64,000 bases of DNA from positions 96,941,001-97,005,000 of the forward strand of contig JAIOJX010000005.1 in the NCBI GenBank assembly GCA_022376925.1, in the 5' to 3' direction. A program made the translations under genes and the position numbers. The stretch's first letter is position 1, and every line of letters starts with the position of its first letter. Source of the stretch: Tragulus kanchil. Its lineage: Eukaryota > Chordata > Mammalia > Artiodactyla > Tragulidae. This document shows, in pieces, positions 24,118 to 33,981 of the stretch. The notes beneath the pieces are model-generated. The model was not told where the DNA came from. It saw only the letters and a program-made list of their open reading frames with translations, and did not search any database.

Positions 24118-24331
24118 AAATACTAGTATTTATTTCACACATAAATATTAAAGCCTGAAGTTGAATGAGTGTTGGTTCACGAGTGTATACTAGACTGGTC
24201 CTAACTTTGAACAATTCTCTCTCCTTCCAAGAGCAAGGTGAAATTGAAACATGAACACGTGATGGACAGAACACTCAGACATGGGTTTCTGTCTGTTCCT
24301 CTAAGTCTTGTGTGAACTCTTCCAACCATAC

Positions 24332-24435
24332 CATTTTTCCGTTAAAGCTGTTCGACTAAACAGAAGGATCAGCTGATGAAGAGGATCAACCCTCTTAGTT
24401 CCTTCATCTTCTTCCGGAGGTTCTGCTCCAGGTTT
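24332..24435 (-). CDS. RYR2: RYR2 exon KPGAEPP...RTALTEK, copy 2
   Basis: This is identical to 23199-23302, including acceptor, donor GTATGG and the split Cys codon. It lies in the right arm of duplication 6 and at the left edge of duplication 7. It is most likely the same genomic exon. Confidence 0.88.
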
Positions 24436-24637
24436 CTACAAAAAAGACAAATTCATAAAATTTCATATTAAGGCAAAATGTTCACTCAAACACAAGAGCA
24501 CTATGACGGTTTGGAACAGCAAATGAAAAAGAAAGCTTTTCCTATTGTGCATGTGTGTGTCTATATTATATGCATTGTACCTGCATGCATGTGTGTATTA
24601 TATTATCAAAGTATGAAGCTTTAAAAAGGAAAACTTA

Positions 24638-24757
24638 GACTTCTCTGGTGGTCCAGTGGTTAAGGCGCTTCACTCCCAATACAGGGGACATGAGTTTGAT
24701 CCTTGGTTGGAAAACTAAGATCCCACATGCCACACAGTACAGCCAAATAAAAATAAA
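24638..24757 (+). mobile_element. tRNA-derived SINE (Bov-tA1/CHR-1 type), copy 1
   Basis: It runs from 'gacttctctggtggtccagt' through 'tgagtttgatccttggttgg' and 'aactaagatcccacatgcca' to an A-rich tail. It is repeated at 25800-25919 in duplication 7. Confidence 0.88.
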
Positions 24758-25135
24758 CTTCTTTAGATTTAAAAAGTTATTTAATAATGGCACCAAAAAT
24801 CACTATGGACAAGAATGACTTACATCATTTAAAAATTCTGATTGCTATTCATACAAGCATCATCAAAACTAATGGAAAAGTCAATCCACTACATGTATGT
24901 TTGTTTTAGGGAGATTACAAAGTACAAAAAATCTCAATAAAATGCTATGTCATTCCAAGTATAAAAATTTAGTTCACCTAGCAAGGCAAACTTATTATCA
25001 AATGAAACACTTTTCTTGCCTGTGTAGATAGAGATGGGTAAAGAATGCTGAATGAGTTCATGTTTGAGCTATTTAGGTGTTACTTTTTCCTCAATTTTAG
25101 TTACTTTTAAAACTTAAAAGAATCATTTCATTCAG

Positions 25136-25399
25136 GCTTCCCTGGTGGTCCAGTGGGTAGAGAGTTCACCTTGCAGTGCAAGGGCACCCGGGTTTGATCC
25201 CCAGCCCAGGAAGATCACACGTGCTGAGGAATGGCTGGGCCGGTGTGTCCAGTTACGAGCATGCGCCCAGAGCCGGTGCTCTGCAGTGAGAGAGGCCACT
25301 GTGATGGGAGGCCCACACATGACAAAGAGTAAAGATGGATGAAAAATAAACGATAATTTAGAGACAAAAAAAAAAAAAACTGTCTCTGTTTTAAAAATA
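25136..25399 (+). mobile_element. CHR-type tRNA SINE, copy 1
   Basis: The head 'ggcttccctggtggtccagt' is followed by 'gggtagagagttcacc', a B-box-like region, the CHR-specific 'gagagaggccactgtgatgg' and an A-rich end. A short direct repeat close to 'atttcattc' flanks it. The copy at 26295-26553 is its duplicate; they differ by small indels around 25180-25200. Confidence 0.9.
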
Positions 25400-25490
25400 A
25401 TAATAATTTCATTCTATTGGATAGAATTTTATAATGAGGAAAAGCATCATAAACTTTTACTGACTGTAGAATGAATTAATCTTACCCCCC

Positions 25491-25597
25491 ATTTTTCCCC
25501 CCGTTAAAGCTGTTCGACTAAACAGAAGGATCAGCTGATGAAGAGGATCAACCCTCTTAGTTCCTTCATCTTCTTCCGGAGGTTCTGCTCCAGGTTT
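25491..25597 (-). pseudogene. RYR2: RYR2 exon KPGAEPP...RTALTEK, copy 3, donor end corrupted
   Basis: The acceptor and the coding part down to ...RTALT match the other copies. The 3' end has four inserted Gs (minus strand) within the last codons, and the donor GTATGG is replaced by a G-run. This copy sits exactly at the left edge of the right arm of duplication 7. The damage looks like poor sequence at a contig end, not a decayed exon. Confidence 0.85.
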
Positions 25598-25799
25598 CTA
25601 CAAAAAAGACAAATTCATAAAATTTCATATTAAGGCAAAATGTTCACTCAAACACAAGAGCACTATGACGGTTTGGAACAGCAAATGAAAAAGAAAGCTT
25701 TTCCTATTGTGCATGTGTGTGTCTATATTATATGCATTGTACCTGCATGCATGTGTGTATTATATTATCAAAGTATGAAGCTTTAAAAAGGAAAACTTA

Positions 25800-25919
25800 G
25801 ACTTCTCTGGTGGTCCAGTGGTTAAGGCGCTTCACTCCCAATACAGGGGACATGAGTTTGATCCTTGGTTGGAAAACTAAGATCCCACATGCCACACAGT
25901 ACAGCCAAATAAAAATAAA
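25800..25919 (+). mobile_element. tRNA-derived SINE, copy 2
   Basis: It duplicates 24638-24757 within duplication 7. Confidence 0.88.
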
Positions 25920-26294
25920 CTTCTTTAGATTTAAAAAGTTATTTAATAATGGCACCAAAAATCACTATGGACAAGAATGACTTACATCATTTAAAAATTC
26001 TGATTGCTATTCATACAAGCATCATCAAAACTAATGGAAAAGTCAATCCACTACATGTATGTTTGTTTTAGGGAGATTACAAAGTACAAAAAATCTCAAT
26101 AAAATGCTATGTCATTCCAAGTATAAAAATTTAGTTCACCTAGCAAGGCAAACTTATTATCAAATGAAACACTTTTCTTGCCTGTGTAGATAGAGATGGG
26201 TAAAGAATGCTGAATGAGTTCATGTTTGAGCTATTTAGGTGTTACTTTTTCCTCAATTTTAGTTACTTTTAAAACTTAAAAGAATCATTTCATT

Positions 26295-26553
26295 CAGGCT
26301 TCCCTGGTGGTCCAGTGGGTAGAGAGTTCACCTTGCAGTGCAAGGGGCACCGGTTCGATCCCCAGCCCAGGAAGATCACACGTGCTGAGGAATGGCTGGG
26401 CCGGTGTGTCCAGTTACGAGCATGCGCCCAGAGCCGGTGCTCTGCAGTGAGAGAGGCCACTGTGATGGGAGGCCCACACATGACAAAGAGTAAAGATGGA
26501 TGAAAAATAAACGATAATTTAGAGACAAAAAAAAAAAAACTGTCTCTGTTTTA
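26295..26553 (+). mobile_element. CHR-type tRNA SINE, copy 2
   Basis: It duplicates 25136-25399. Here the B-box region reads 'ggggcaccggttcgatcccc', closer to the family than copy 1 ('gggcacccgggtttgatccc'). The flanks are otherwise identical. Confidence 0.88.
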
Positions 26554-26814
26554 AAAATAATAATAATTTCATTCTATTGGATAGAATTTTATAATGAGGA
26601 AAAGCATCATAAACTTTTACTGACTGTAGAATGAATTAATCTTGTATATTCAATGATTAATGAACTTTGTATCTCTTTAAACTTACCCATTCAAACTGAT
26701 AGTCTGTGTAAATAATGTTTTTTCTTGGATTTAAGGCTTAATGGTGCATATACTGTGTGTAAATCTACCAGGTTGAATATTTTAATATTCTACAGGTTTG
26801 ATCCTAGAGAAAAA

Positions 26815-26915
26815 TGAAATTCACTTAAACTGTATGGGGGTCATTGTACAGCAAAAACTAATACAACAGTGTACAGCAACTATATCCCAATGAAAATCAT
26901 AATGAATAAAATATA
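26815..26915 (+). mobile_element. L1 3' terminus fragment
   Basis: The sequence 'cagcaaaaactaatacaaca' followed by 'gtgtacagcaactatatccc' and 'aatgaa' is the sense-strand end of the artiodactyl L1 tail, running into an A-rich end. Confidence 0.7.
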
Positions 26916-27631
26916 TGGGAATAATCGGGGTTAAGGTTTTAAGAATTACATTAGTTCATTCTTACATTCTCTGAAAATCTGTGAATTAAAAAACATCTTT
27001 TAGACAAGAAGTCTTTAACTTTGGAATATGAAGGCTTTATGTCTGCAAAATTATGCAGGACTACCTGCTTGCAAATTTTCCCAAGAAGGTGTTCTTGGTC
27101 ATATTTTTAAATGGGTCATAGCTTATAAAAAATTAAGACAATGGCTCCCCTGAATGAAGCACTCTTAGTAACTTAAGTCTCCTTATCAGCATGGTTAGAT
27201 TGAAAATTCTACTTCTCCATATATACTATAGCTATCATAGACTTCCTGTTCTTCCTGTATCCAACCTATCATTCTCTGCCCTATATATGTTTAACATCTA
27301 GTCATTTATCATTGGCTTTTGTTAAGCTTCAACTTGTTTTTGGTGAATCATTTTTCATGGTTCAGCTTTTATAGTTCTAGCCTGGTTCTGAGGTGTTTGA
27401 AGTTGCTTTGAGGAAGAATTTAAAAGAACAATAGAGTAAAAGCTCAGTTAAATTGAATTGCTGGATGTTGACGAGATCTCTTTGAAATAAGAAGAATGAA
27501 TTATAAAGTTTCATAAGACTCATAGGCTGCAATCATGTTTTCCCATCAGTGTTGTAAGATAAATGGCTCACACCAATGCTATTCCAAATGTCCAGACCTT
27601 CTTTCATTTTCTAACCCCACTAAAAACATAC

Positions 27632-27728
27632 CGCTAAATCTTCTATCAGTTTATCTTCAAAGTAATGTTCTTCTGTCTCAATCCAAGACTTTTCATATCC
27701 CTGAAGAAACAGATTGACAGCCCGATGC
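27632..27728 (-). CDS. RYR2: RYR2 exon HRAVNLFLQGYEKSW...LIEDLA, copy 1
   Basis: The exon is 97 bases. After the acceptor ACCTTTTAG its first G completes the Arg codon (AG|G) from the calmodulin-binding exon. Then 32 codons read HRAVNLFLQGYEKSW, IETEEHYFEDKLIEDLA, followed by a donor GTATGT in phase 0. This is about residues 3614-3645, the first helices of the core solenoid. Length 97 is not a multiple of three, so a doubled exon would shift the frame. An identical copy lies at 28730-28826. Confidence 0.93.
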
Positions 27729-27909
27729 CTAAAAGGTAAGCACAATTTCAAACAAAGAGTTTTTTTTCAAATAAATTAAAAAAGCATTCGGTAGCACTTT
27801 ATCACTGGATTATGTGTGCACTAAAAGAATAATACAAAAATAAACTTCCCACTCTTGACTGGAGAGGCAAGACATAGCAGCAGACAGAGAAAGTTTTCTC
27901 AGATCACAC

Positions 27910-28090
27910 ACTGACCTGGATTGAGTTATTTCTAAGTTTTGCAACATTGGTCAAGCGACCCAATTTTGTCAACTTGACTTCTCTCATCTATAAAGCTATG
28001 AAAACCCCATCTATGCTTCAGTTTCGTGAGACTCGAACTAAAATAAAGAACGTAAAGCACCTGGGATAGATGTTCATTACATGGTCACTC
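27910..28090 (+). repeat. MIR-like SINE, copy 1
   Basis: It follows the MIR sense-strand order: 'gacctggattgagttatttc', 'ggtcaagcgacccaat', 'cttctctcatctataaagc', 'agcacctgggatagatgttc'. It is repeated at about 29005-29185 in duplication 8. Confidence 0.65.
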
Positions 28091-28729
28091 TTATGACACA
28101 AAGTGGCTCTGAATAAACAGTTATGCACATCAAAAGAATAATTACACAGTGTTCCTGTTAACATAAGATACAGACCCTGAGGATTACAAAATGAAACATA
28201 CTGAGGGAAGTTCATGGGAGTTATAATATCCAAAGGTTAAATCTTAGAATAATGGTGATAAATGGCTGCCTATAAATTAAAGAAGACCAGTGAGGCCTAA
28301 AAGAATAAGTAAGCTCATGAAATGGATGAGATACATGGCTAAGGTTCCACTCTAAGAAAGTCATGTCAGCAAGAGAAGAGCATCATAAGAGAATACCAGA
28401 CATGTTAAAACAAGATGGTGCCACTGAAGAGTAGAATGTTACAACAGTAAAAAACATGGGATTATGGACAAAGTAAGGCCTGGTTCTGAGGTGTTTGAAG
28501 TTGCTTTGAGGAAGAATTTAAAAGAACAATAGAGTAAAAGCTCAGTTAAATTGAATTGCTGGATGTTGACGAGATCTCTTTGAAATAAGAAGAATGAATT
28601 ATAAAGTTTCATAAGACTCATAGGCTGCAATCATGTTTTCCCATCAGTGTTGTAAGATAAATGGCTCACACCAATGCTATTCCAAATGTCCAGACCTTCT
28701 TTCATTTTCTAACCCCACTAAAAACATAC

Positions 28730-28826
28730 CGCTAAATCTTCTATCAGTTTATCTTCAAAGTAATGTTCTTCTGTCTCAATCCAAGACTTTTCATATCCCT
28801 GAAGAAACAGATTGACAGCCCGATGC
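28730..28826 (-). CDS. RYR2: RYR2 exon HRAVNLFLQGYEKSW...LIEDLA, copy 2
   Basis: This is identical to 27632-27728, including splice sites. It is the right arm of duplication 8 and most likely the same genomic exon. Confidence 0.88.
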
Positions 28827-29004
28827 CTAAAAGGTAAGCACAATTTCAAACAAAGAGTTTTTCAAATAAATTAAAAAAGCATTCGGTAGCACTTTATCAC
28901 TGGATTATGTGTGCACTAAAAGAATAATACAAAAATAAACTTCCCACTCTTGACTGGAGAGGCAAGACATAGCAGCAGACAGAGAAAGTTTTCTCAGATC
29001 ACAC

Positions 29005-29185
29005 ACTGACCTGGATTGAGTTATTTCTAAGTTTTGCAACATTGGTCAAGCGACCCAATTTTGTCAACTTGACTTCTCTCATCTATAAAGCTATGAAAAC
29101 CCCATCTATGCTTCAGTTTCGTGAGACTCGAACTAAAATAAAGAACGTAAAGCACCTGGGATAGATGTTCATTACATGGTCACTC
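29005..29185 (+). repeat. MIR-like SINE, copy 2
   Basis: It duplicates 27910-28090 within duplication 8. Confidence 0.65.
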
Positions 29186-29679
29186 TTATGACACAAAGTG
29201 GCTCTGAATAAACAGTTATGCACATCAAAAGAATAATTACACAGTGTTCCTGTTAACATAAGATACAGACCCTGAGGATTACAAAATGAAACATACTGAG
29301 GGAAGTTCATGGGAGTTATAATATCCAAAGGTTAAATCTTAGAATAATGGTGATAAATGGCTGCCTATAAATTAAAGAAGACCAGTGAGGCCTAAAAGAA
29401 TAAGTAAGCTCATGAAATGGATGAGATACATGGCTAAGGTTCCACTCTAAGAAAGTCATGTCAGCAAGAGAAGAGCATCATAAGAGAATACCAGACATGT
29501 TAAAACAAGATGGTGCCACTGAAGAGTAGAATGTTACAACAGTAACAGTATCAAAGGCAGGCTAAGGAATTATGGGACATAAAGTTAACAGGTTCATGAA
29601 GGGCCTTGAAATCCAAGCAGAGGAACTGACAAGGCAATGGAACTGCCAGAACTCACCATACATTTTTGTACAAGAGGGA

Positions 29680-29836
29680 CGTTAACCTTACTGAAATATC
29701 AGAATCTCCTGGGGAGCTTTTTACAGGGTACACATGCTAAGACTTCAGATATTCTGGTTCAACAGGTTGAGGCTTGGATATTCCTCAAGTGAATCTGAGT
29801 GTATTTCCTAAAAATACCATCTGAGAACCACTGGAA
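29680..29836 (+). mobile_element. MER5-like hAT fragment, copy 1
   Basis: It resembles MER5A: 'cagaatctcctggggagctt', a central 'gatattctggttcaacaggt', and the terminus 'ctgagaaccactg'. It is duplicated at about 30789-30945. Confidence 0.7.
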
Positions 29837-30006
29837 TAAGACATATAATTCTGAATACATTGCAACAGAGAGAGTGCAACAGCAAACTCTGTGCCATGGT
29901 AAAAACGAGTTTGGAATCTGATAATTGATGGAACTGGATGTGAGTTAATAAGTGAATTGAAGAAGCACTATGACAAGAAGATTGGGGGTACAAAATGGTT
30001 CAAAGG

Positions 30007-30120
30007 ATGTCCCTGAGGGTCCAGCGGTTAAGACTCCATCTTCCAATGCAAGGGTGAGGGTTTGATCCCTGGTCAGGGAACTAAGATCCCACATACCACA
30101 TGTGTGGCCAAAAAAAAAAT
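30007..30120 (+). mobile_element. tRNA-derived SINE, copy 1
   Basis: The head is 'tgtccctgagggtccagcgg', followed by 'ttaagactcc', 'gggtttgatccctggtcagg', 'aactaagatcccacat' and an A9 tail. It is duplicated at 31117-31229. Confidence 0.88.
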
Positions 30121-30788
30121 CAAAAACTGGTTCAAAAGTTGATGAAACTGGAGAATGACTATATAATAGAAACCAGAAAAGGAATATGAATTTCAGGTCA
30201 GTATCCTGTTTGATTAAACTATAATACATAGCTGAGTCAGAGAATTTAGAAGAGTGATTTGGGAGGAAATTAAACATATTTTATATTTATTGAGGGTAAG
30301 AACAAAGTGGCTCTGAATAAACAGTTATGCACATCAAAAGAATAATTACACAGTGTTCCTGTTAACATAAGATACAGACCCTGAGGATTACAAAATGAAA
30401 CATACTGAGGGAAGTTCATGGGAGTTATAATATCCAAAGGTTAAATCTTAGAATAATGGTGATAAATGGCTGCCTATAAATTAAAGAAGACCAGTGAGGC
30501 CTAAAAGAATAAGTAAGCTCATGAAATGGATGAGATACATGGCTAAGGTTCCACTCTAAGAAAGTCATGTCAGCAAGAGAAGAGCATCATAAGAGAATAC
30601 CAGACATGTTAAAACAAGATGGTGCCACTGAAGAGTAGAATGTTACAACAGTAACAGTATCAAAGGCAGGCTAAGGAATTATGGGACATAAAGTTAACAG
30701 GTTCATGAAGGGCCTTGAAATCCAAGCAGAGGAACTGACAAGGCAATGGAACTGCCAGAACTCACCATACATTTTTGTACAAGAGGGA

Positions 30789-30945
30789 CGTTAACCTTAC
30801 TGAAATATCAGAATCTCCTGGGGAGCTTTTTACAGGGTACACATGCTAAGACTTCAGATATTCTGGTTCAACAGGTTGAGGCTTGGATATTCCTCAAGTG
30901 AATCTGAGTGTATTTCCTAAAAATACCATCTGAGAACCACTGGAA
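30789..30945 (+). mobile_element. MER5-like hAT fragment, copy 2
   Basis: It duplicates 29680-29836 within duplication 9. Confidence 0.7.
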
Positions 30946-31116
30946 TAAGACATATAATTCTGAATACATTGCAACAGAGAGAGTGCAACAGCAAACTCTG
31001 TGCCATGGTAAAAACGAGTTTGGAATCTGATAATTGATGGAACTGGATGTGAGTTAATAAGTGAATTGAAGAAGCACTATGACAAGAAGATTGGGGGTAC
31101 AAAATGGTTCAAAGGA

Positions 31117-31229
31117 TGTCCCTGAGGGTCCAGCGGTTAAGACTCCATCTTCCAATGCAAGGGTGAGGGTTTGATCCCTGGTCAGGGAACTAAGATCCCA
31201 CATACCACATGTGTGGCCAAAAAAAAAAT
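31117..31229 (+). mobile_element. tRNA-derived SINE, copy 2
   Basis: It duplicates 30007-30120 within duplication 9. Confidence 0.88.
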
Positions 31230-31509
31230 CAAAAACTGGTTCAAAAGTTGATGAAACTGGAGAATGACTATATAATAGAAACCAGAAAAGGAATATGAAT
31301 TTCAGGTCAGTATCCTGTTTGATTAAACTATAATACATAGCTGAGTCAGAGAATTTAGAAGAGTGATTTGGGGAGGAAATTAAACATATTTTATATTTAT
31401 TGAGTGATGGATGGCTAAGAATTTACCTGCCTTGGTGGAAGAGAAAGGTTTGAATCTTGTTTTCCTTTGTTAGTGGTGCTGTTGGTGGATATATGTTTTT
31501 GTTTGTTTT

Positions 31510-31740
31510 ACTCCCTGAATTATTCATTCATTCAAATTCTTATTGAAAGTCAGTATTCTAGGTGCTGAAGATATGACACTGAATGTCTCTAAAGGACTTC
31601 AAAGTCTGAATCAGAGACAAATAGGCCCGATATGATATGCAAGTGTTCACAACTAGAGGAATTTAAAAGTGTCCTAGAAAGAAACAGGAGGAAGGACTCA
31701 ACTCAGAAGCAGAAGGACATGGCTTCATCAGTGGTGAACC
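31510..31740 (+). repeat. L2-like LINE fragment
   Basis: The order 'attcattcattcaaattctt', 'aggtgctgaagatatgacac', 'gaatgtctctaaaggacttc' resembles the ancient L2 3' region. It is strongly diverged. Confidence 0.5.
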
Positions 31741-32019
31741 AAAAAAGAGCTGCATCTGAGCTGACCCTGTTTAACAAACATGGGGATGATGCTCAGAGCA
31801 GGAAATAGCACAGCTTCTCAGGAGAATCACAGAAAAACTAACAAGGAATCCTAGGCTGCACTTCAGTGCACCTGACTACTTTTCTTGCAAGAAGCATACC
31901 TGCTGTATCTCTAAGAGAAAAGGTTGATGGGCCTGTCAAACGTACGTGCGTTATTCCCATAAGCTAGTTCCATGTTAGTTCTTTTCCACAAAGACTAAAT
32001 AACCACAAAAGTACTAGAC

Positions 32020-32235
32020 AACAATTAGCATTAACTTTGTCATGTTCAGTTCTAAGCATTCTGTATGCCTCAGCCCATTAAATAACCTAAGTAACTCTAT
32101 GAGGCAAATCTGCAGTACAGTGAAGAAAACTGTAACAAAGTCAGGAAAAATCCTTGACCAAAGTCATGTACCTATAAGCTGTGAGGTCAGGATTCAAATC
32201 AAGGCAGTCTGACCCCAAAGACCAGTTTCTGACTA
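32020..32235 (-). repeat. MIR SINE, antisense
   Basis: The plus strand shows reverse-complement MIR: 'taagcattctgtatgcctca', 'gaccaaagtcatgtacctat', 'gaggtcaggattcaaatcaa' and 'ggcagtctgacccca'. The 3' half is repeated at about 33230-33358. Confidence 0.75.
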
Positions 32236-32329
32236 TTCTATCCTGTATCAAACATGTGAGCAGATCCTCCTAAGTATTTAAAAGTAACAGAAAACAGACT
32301 TAACAGCTACCAACAGGGAAAGGGTAGGG

Positions 32330-32545
32330 AGCAATAAATTAGGAGCCTGAAATTAACATATACATGCTACTATACAGAAAACAGACAACCAACAAGGACC
32401 TACTGAATAGCACAGGGAACTCTATCTACTCAACTGTCTCATAACCTATACAGGAAAAGAATCTGAAAAAGAACAGATAAAATATATAAATTATTTTACT
32501 ATACACCTAAAACTAACACACCTATGCTTCAATGGAAAAAATAAA
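32330..32545 (+). mobile_element. L1 3' end, copy 1
   Basis: It is the sense-strand artiodactyl L1 tail: 'aggacctactgaatagcaca', 'gggaactctatctact', 'actatacacctaaaactaac' and 'acacctatgcttcaatgg', then an A-rich end. Confidence 0.85.
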
Positions 32546-32745
32546 GTCCATTCAATAATGACACTACAGACCAATGAGAATACCTAACAAAGAAGAATGA
32601 AGTTAAGTCTTACACAGAAGCATCAATAAATCCCATCCATCCTTCTCTTGACCTACTCTACCCGTGTTAAGGTAAATGCTAACCTTCTATCACTTGTTAT
32701 GGGAAGAGTAACTTTCATCTATAACCGATGTTAAAGAATTCTGAC

Positions 32746-32858
32746 CTTGGCAGATTATATAAAGGAGCCATCCGGAAGCAAGCGACCACGGCCCGTTTCC
32801 TTTGCTTAGAGAGCAGTTTGTGCCAAACGGCCTTTTTCGATCTCTGAGGATGCTCAAC
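32746..32858 (-). CDS. RYR2: RYR2 calmodulin-binding exon ([19 protein letters not shown]...), copy 1
   Basis: The exon is 113 bases: acceptor CTACCTCAG, 37 codons [37 protein letters not shown], then AG of a split Arg codon and a donor GTCAGA. It carries the conserved calmodulin-binding helix of ryanodine receptors (RyR2 about 3583-3603). The anchor residues Trp3587, Leu3591 and Phe3603 and the redox-sensitive Cys3602 are all present. Calmodulin bound here restrains channel opening. A length of 113 means a doubled exon would break the frame. An identical copy lies at 33869-33981. Confidence 0.95.
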
Positions 32859-33452
32859 CTGAGGTAGAAGGACACAAAGACATACGTATTTAACCCCCAA
32901 ACACTTTCAAAAACACAGCATTAAACAGCAGCACCTTTTAGCTAAAAATGTTTAGAATTTCAATTTTCCAACAGTACCTTACAATGATTATGGAGATATT
33001 TTCACATTATCCAATGCTACATATGAAATAGTTTCAGATGTTATATATTGTCCTTAGTAAAAACAGAATCTTTTCCTAACAATGTGAACTTTAGAAGCTA
33101 TGTCATCTTTAGAAAACAAAAATATGAAACCATTCCATATGAAATAATTTTGCATCCTTTTAAAAATTAAATTATGGCACCAAAACATAATTTTTAAATA
33201 TAGGCAGAAAACAACTATTCTTAACAGGGAATCTGCAGTACAGTGAAGAAAACTGTAACAAAGTCAGGAAAAATCCTTGACCAAAGTCATGTACCTATAA
33301 GCTGTGAGGTCAGGATTCAAATCAAGGCAGTCTGACCCCAAAGACCAGTTTCTGACTATTCTATCCTGTATCAAACATGTGAGCAGATCCTCCTAAGTAT
33401 TTAAAAGTAACAGAAAACAGACTTAACAGCTACCAACAGGGAAAGGGTAGGG

Positions 33453-33668
33453 AGCAATAAATTAGGAGCCTGAAATTAACATATACATGCTACTATACAG
33501 AAAACAGACAACCAACAAGGACCTACTGAATAGCACAGGGAACTCTATCTACTCAACTGTCTCATAACCTATACAGGAAAAGAATCTGAAAAAGAACAGA
33601 TAAAATATATAAATTATTTTACTATACACCTAAAACTAACACACCTATGCTTCAATGGAAAAAATAAA
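33453..33668 (+). mobile_element. L1 3' end, copy 2
   Basis: It duplicates 32330-32545 within duplication 10. Confidence 0.85.
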
Positions 33669-33868
33669 GTCCATTCAATAATGACACTACAGACCAATGA
33701 GAATACCTAACAAAGAAGAATGAAGTTAAGTCTTACACAGAAGCATCAATAAATCCCATCCATCCTTCTCTTGACCTACTCTACCCGTGTTAAGGTAAAT
33801 GCTAACCTTCTATCACTTGTTATGGGAAGAGTAACTTTCATCTATAACCGATGTTAAAGAATTCTGAC

Positions 33869-33981
33869 CTTGGCAGATTATATAAAGGAGCCATCCGGAA
33901 GCAAGCGACCACGGCCCGTTTCCTTTGCTTAGAGAGCAGTTTGTGCCAAACGGCCTTTTTCGATCTCTGAGGATGCTCAAC
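33869..33981 (-). CDS. RYR2: RYR2 calmodulin-binding exon, copy 2
   Basis: This is identical to 32746-32858, with the same acceptor, donor and split Arg codon. It lies in the right arm of duplication 10 and most likely represents the same genomic exon. Confidence 0.9.

Larger units (their letters stand above)
22430..24690. repeat. Direct duplication 6, period about 1131-1133 bp (contains an exon)
   Basis: Bases 22430-23560 recur as 23562-24690. The right copy carries two extra bases in the TA/GT microsatellite near 23835. Its arm overlaps the left arm of duplication 7, which is why the KPGAEPP exon appears three times. Confidence 0.92.
24332..26643. repeat. Direct duplication 7, period about 1158-1162 bp (contains part of an exon)
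   Basis: Bases 24332-25483 recur as 25485-26643. The right arm begins inside the KPGAEPP exon with runs of C ('cttacccccc', 'ttttcccccc') that are absent from the other copies. It includes a tRNA SINE and a CHR SINE, both doubled. Confidence 0.92.
25598..27631 (-). other. RYR2: RYR2 intron between the HRAVNLF and KPGAEPP exons
   Basis: It contains the doubled tRNA SINE and CHR SINE of duplication 7, an L1 3' fragment at 26815-26915, and the left part of duplication 8. Stretches 26920-27380 and 27400-27630 show nothing recognisable. Confidence 0.7.
27381..29545. repeat. Direct duplication 8, period about 1095-1098 bp (contains an exon)
   Basis: Bases 27381-28450 recur as 28479-29545. The copies differ by a shorter T-run after the exon ('gttttttttcaaat' near 27762 against 'gtttttcaaat' near 28859). 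Filler 28451-28478 separates them. Confidence 0.92.
29193..31404. repeat. Direct duplication 9, period about 1109-1110 bp
   Basis: Bases 29193-30294 recur as 30302-31404, overlapping duplication 8 on the left. The only internal difference I noted is one G in a run near 31372. A six-base filler separates the arms. Confidence 0.92.
28827..32745 (-). other. RYR2: RYR2 intron between the calmodulin-binding and HRAVNLF exons
   Basis: It contains duplication 9 and the left part of duplication 10, with MIR, MER5-like, tRNA SINE, L2 and L1 fragments listed separately. Between about 31740 and 32020 I see nothing recognisable. No coding sequence. Confidence 0.7.
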
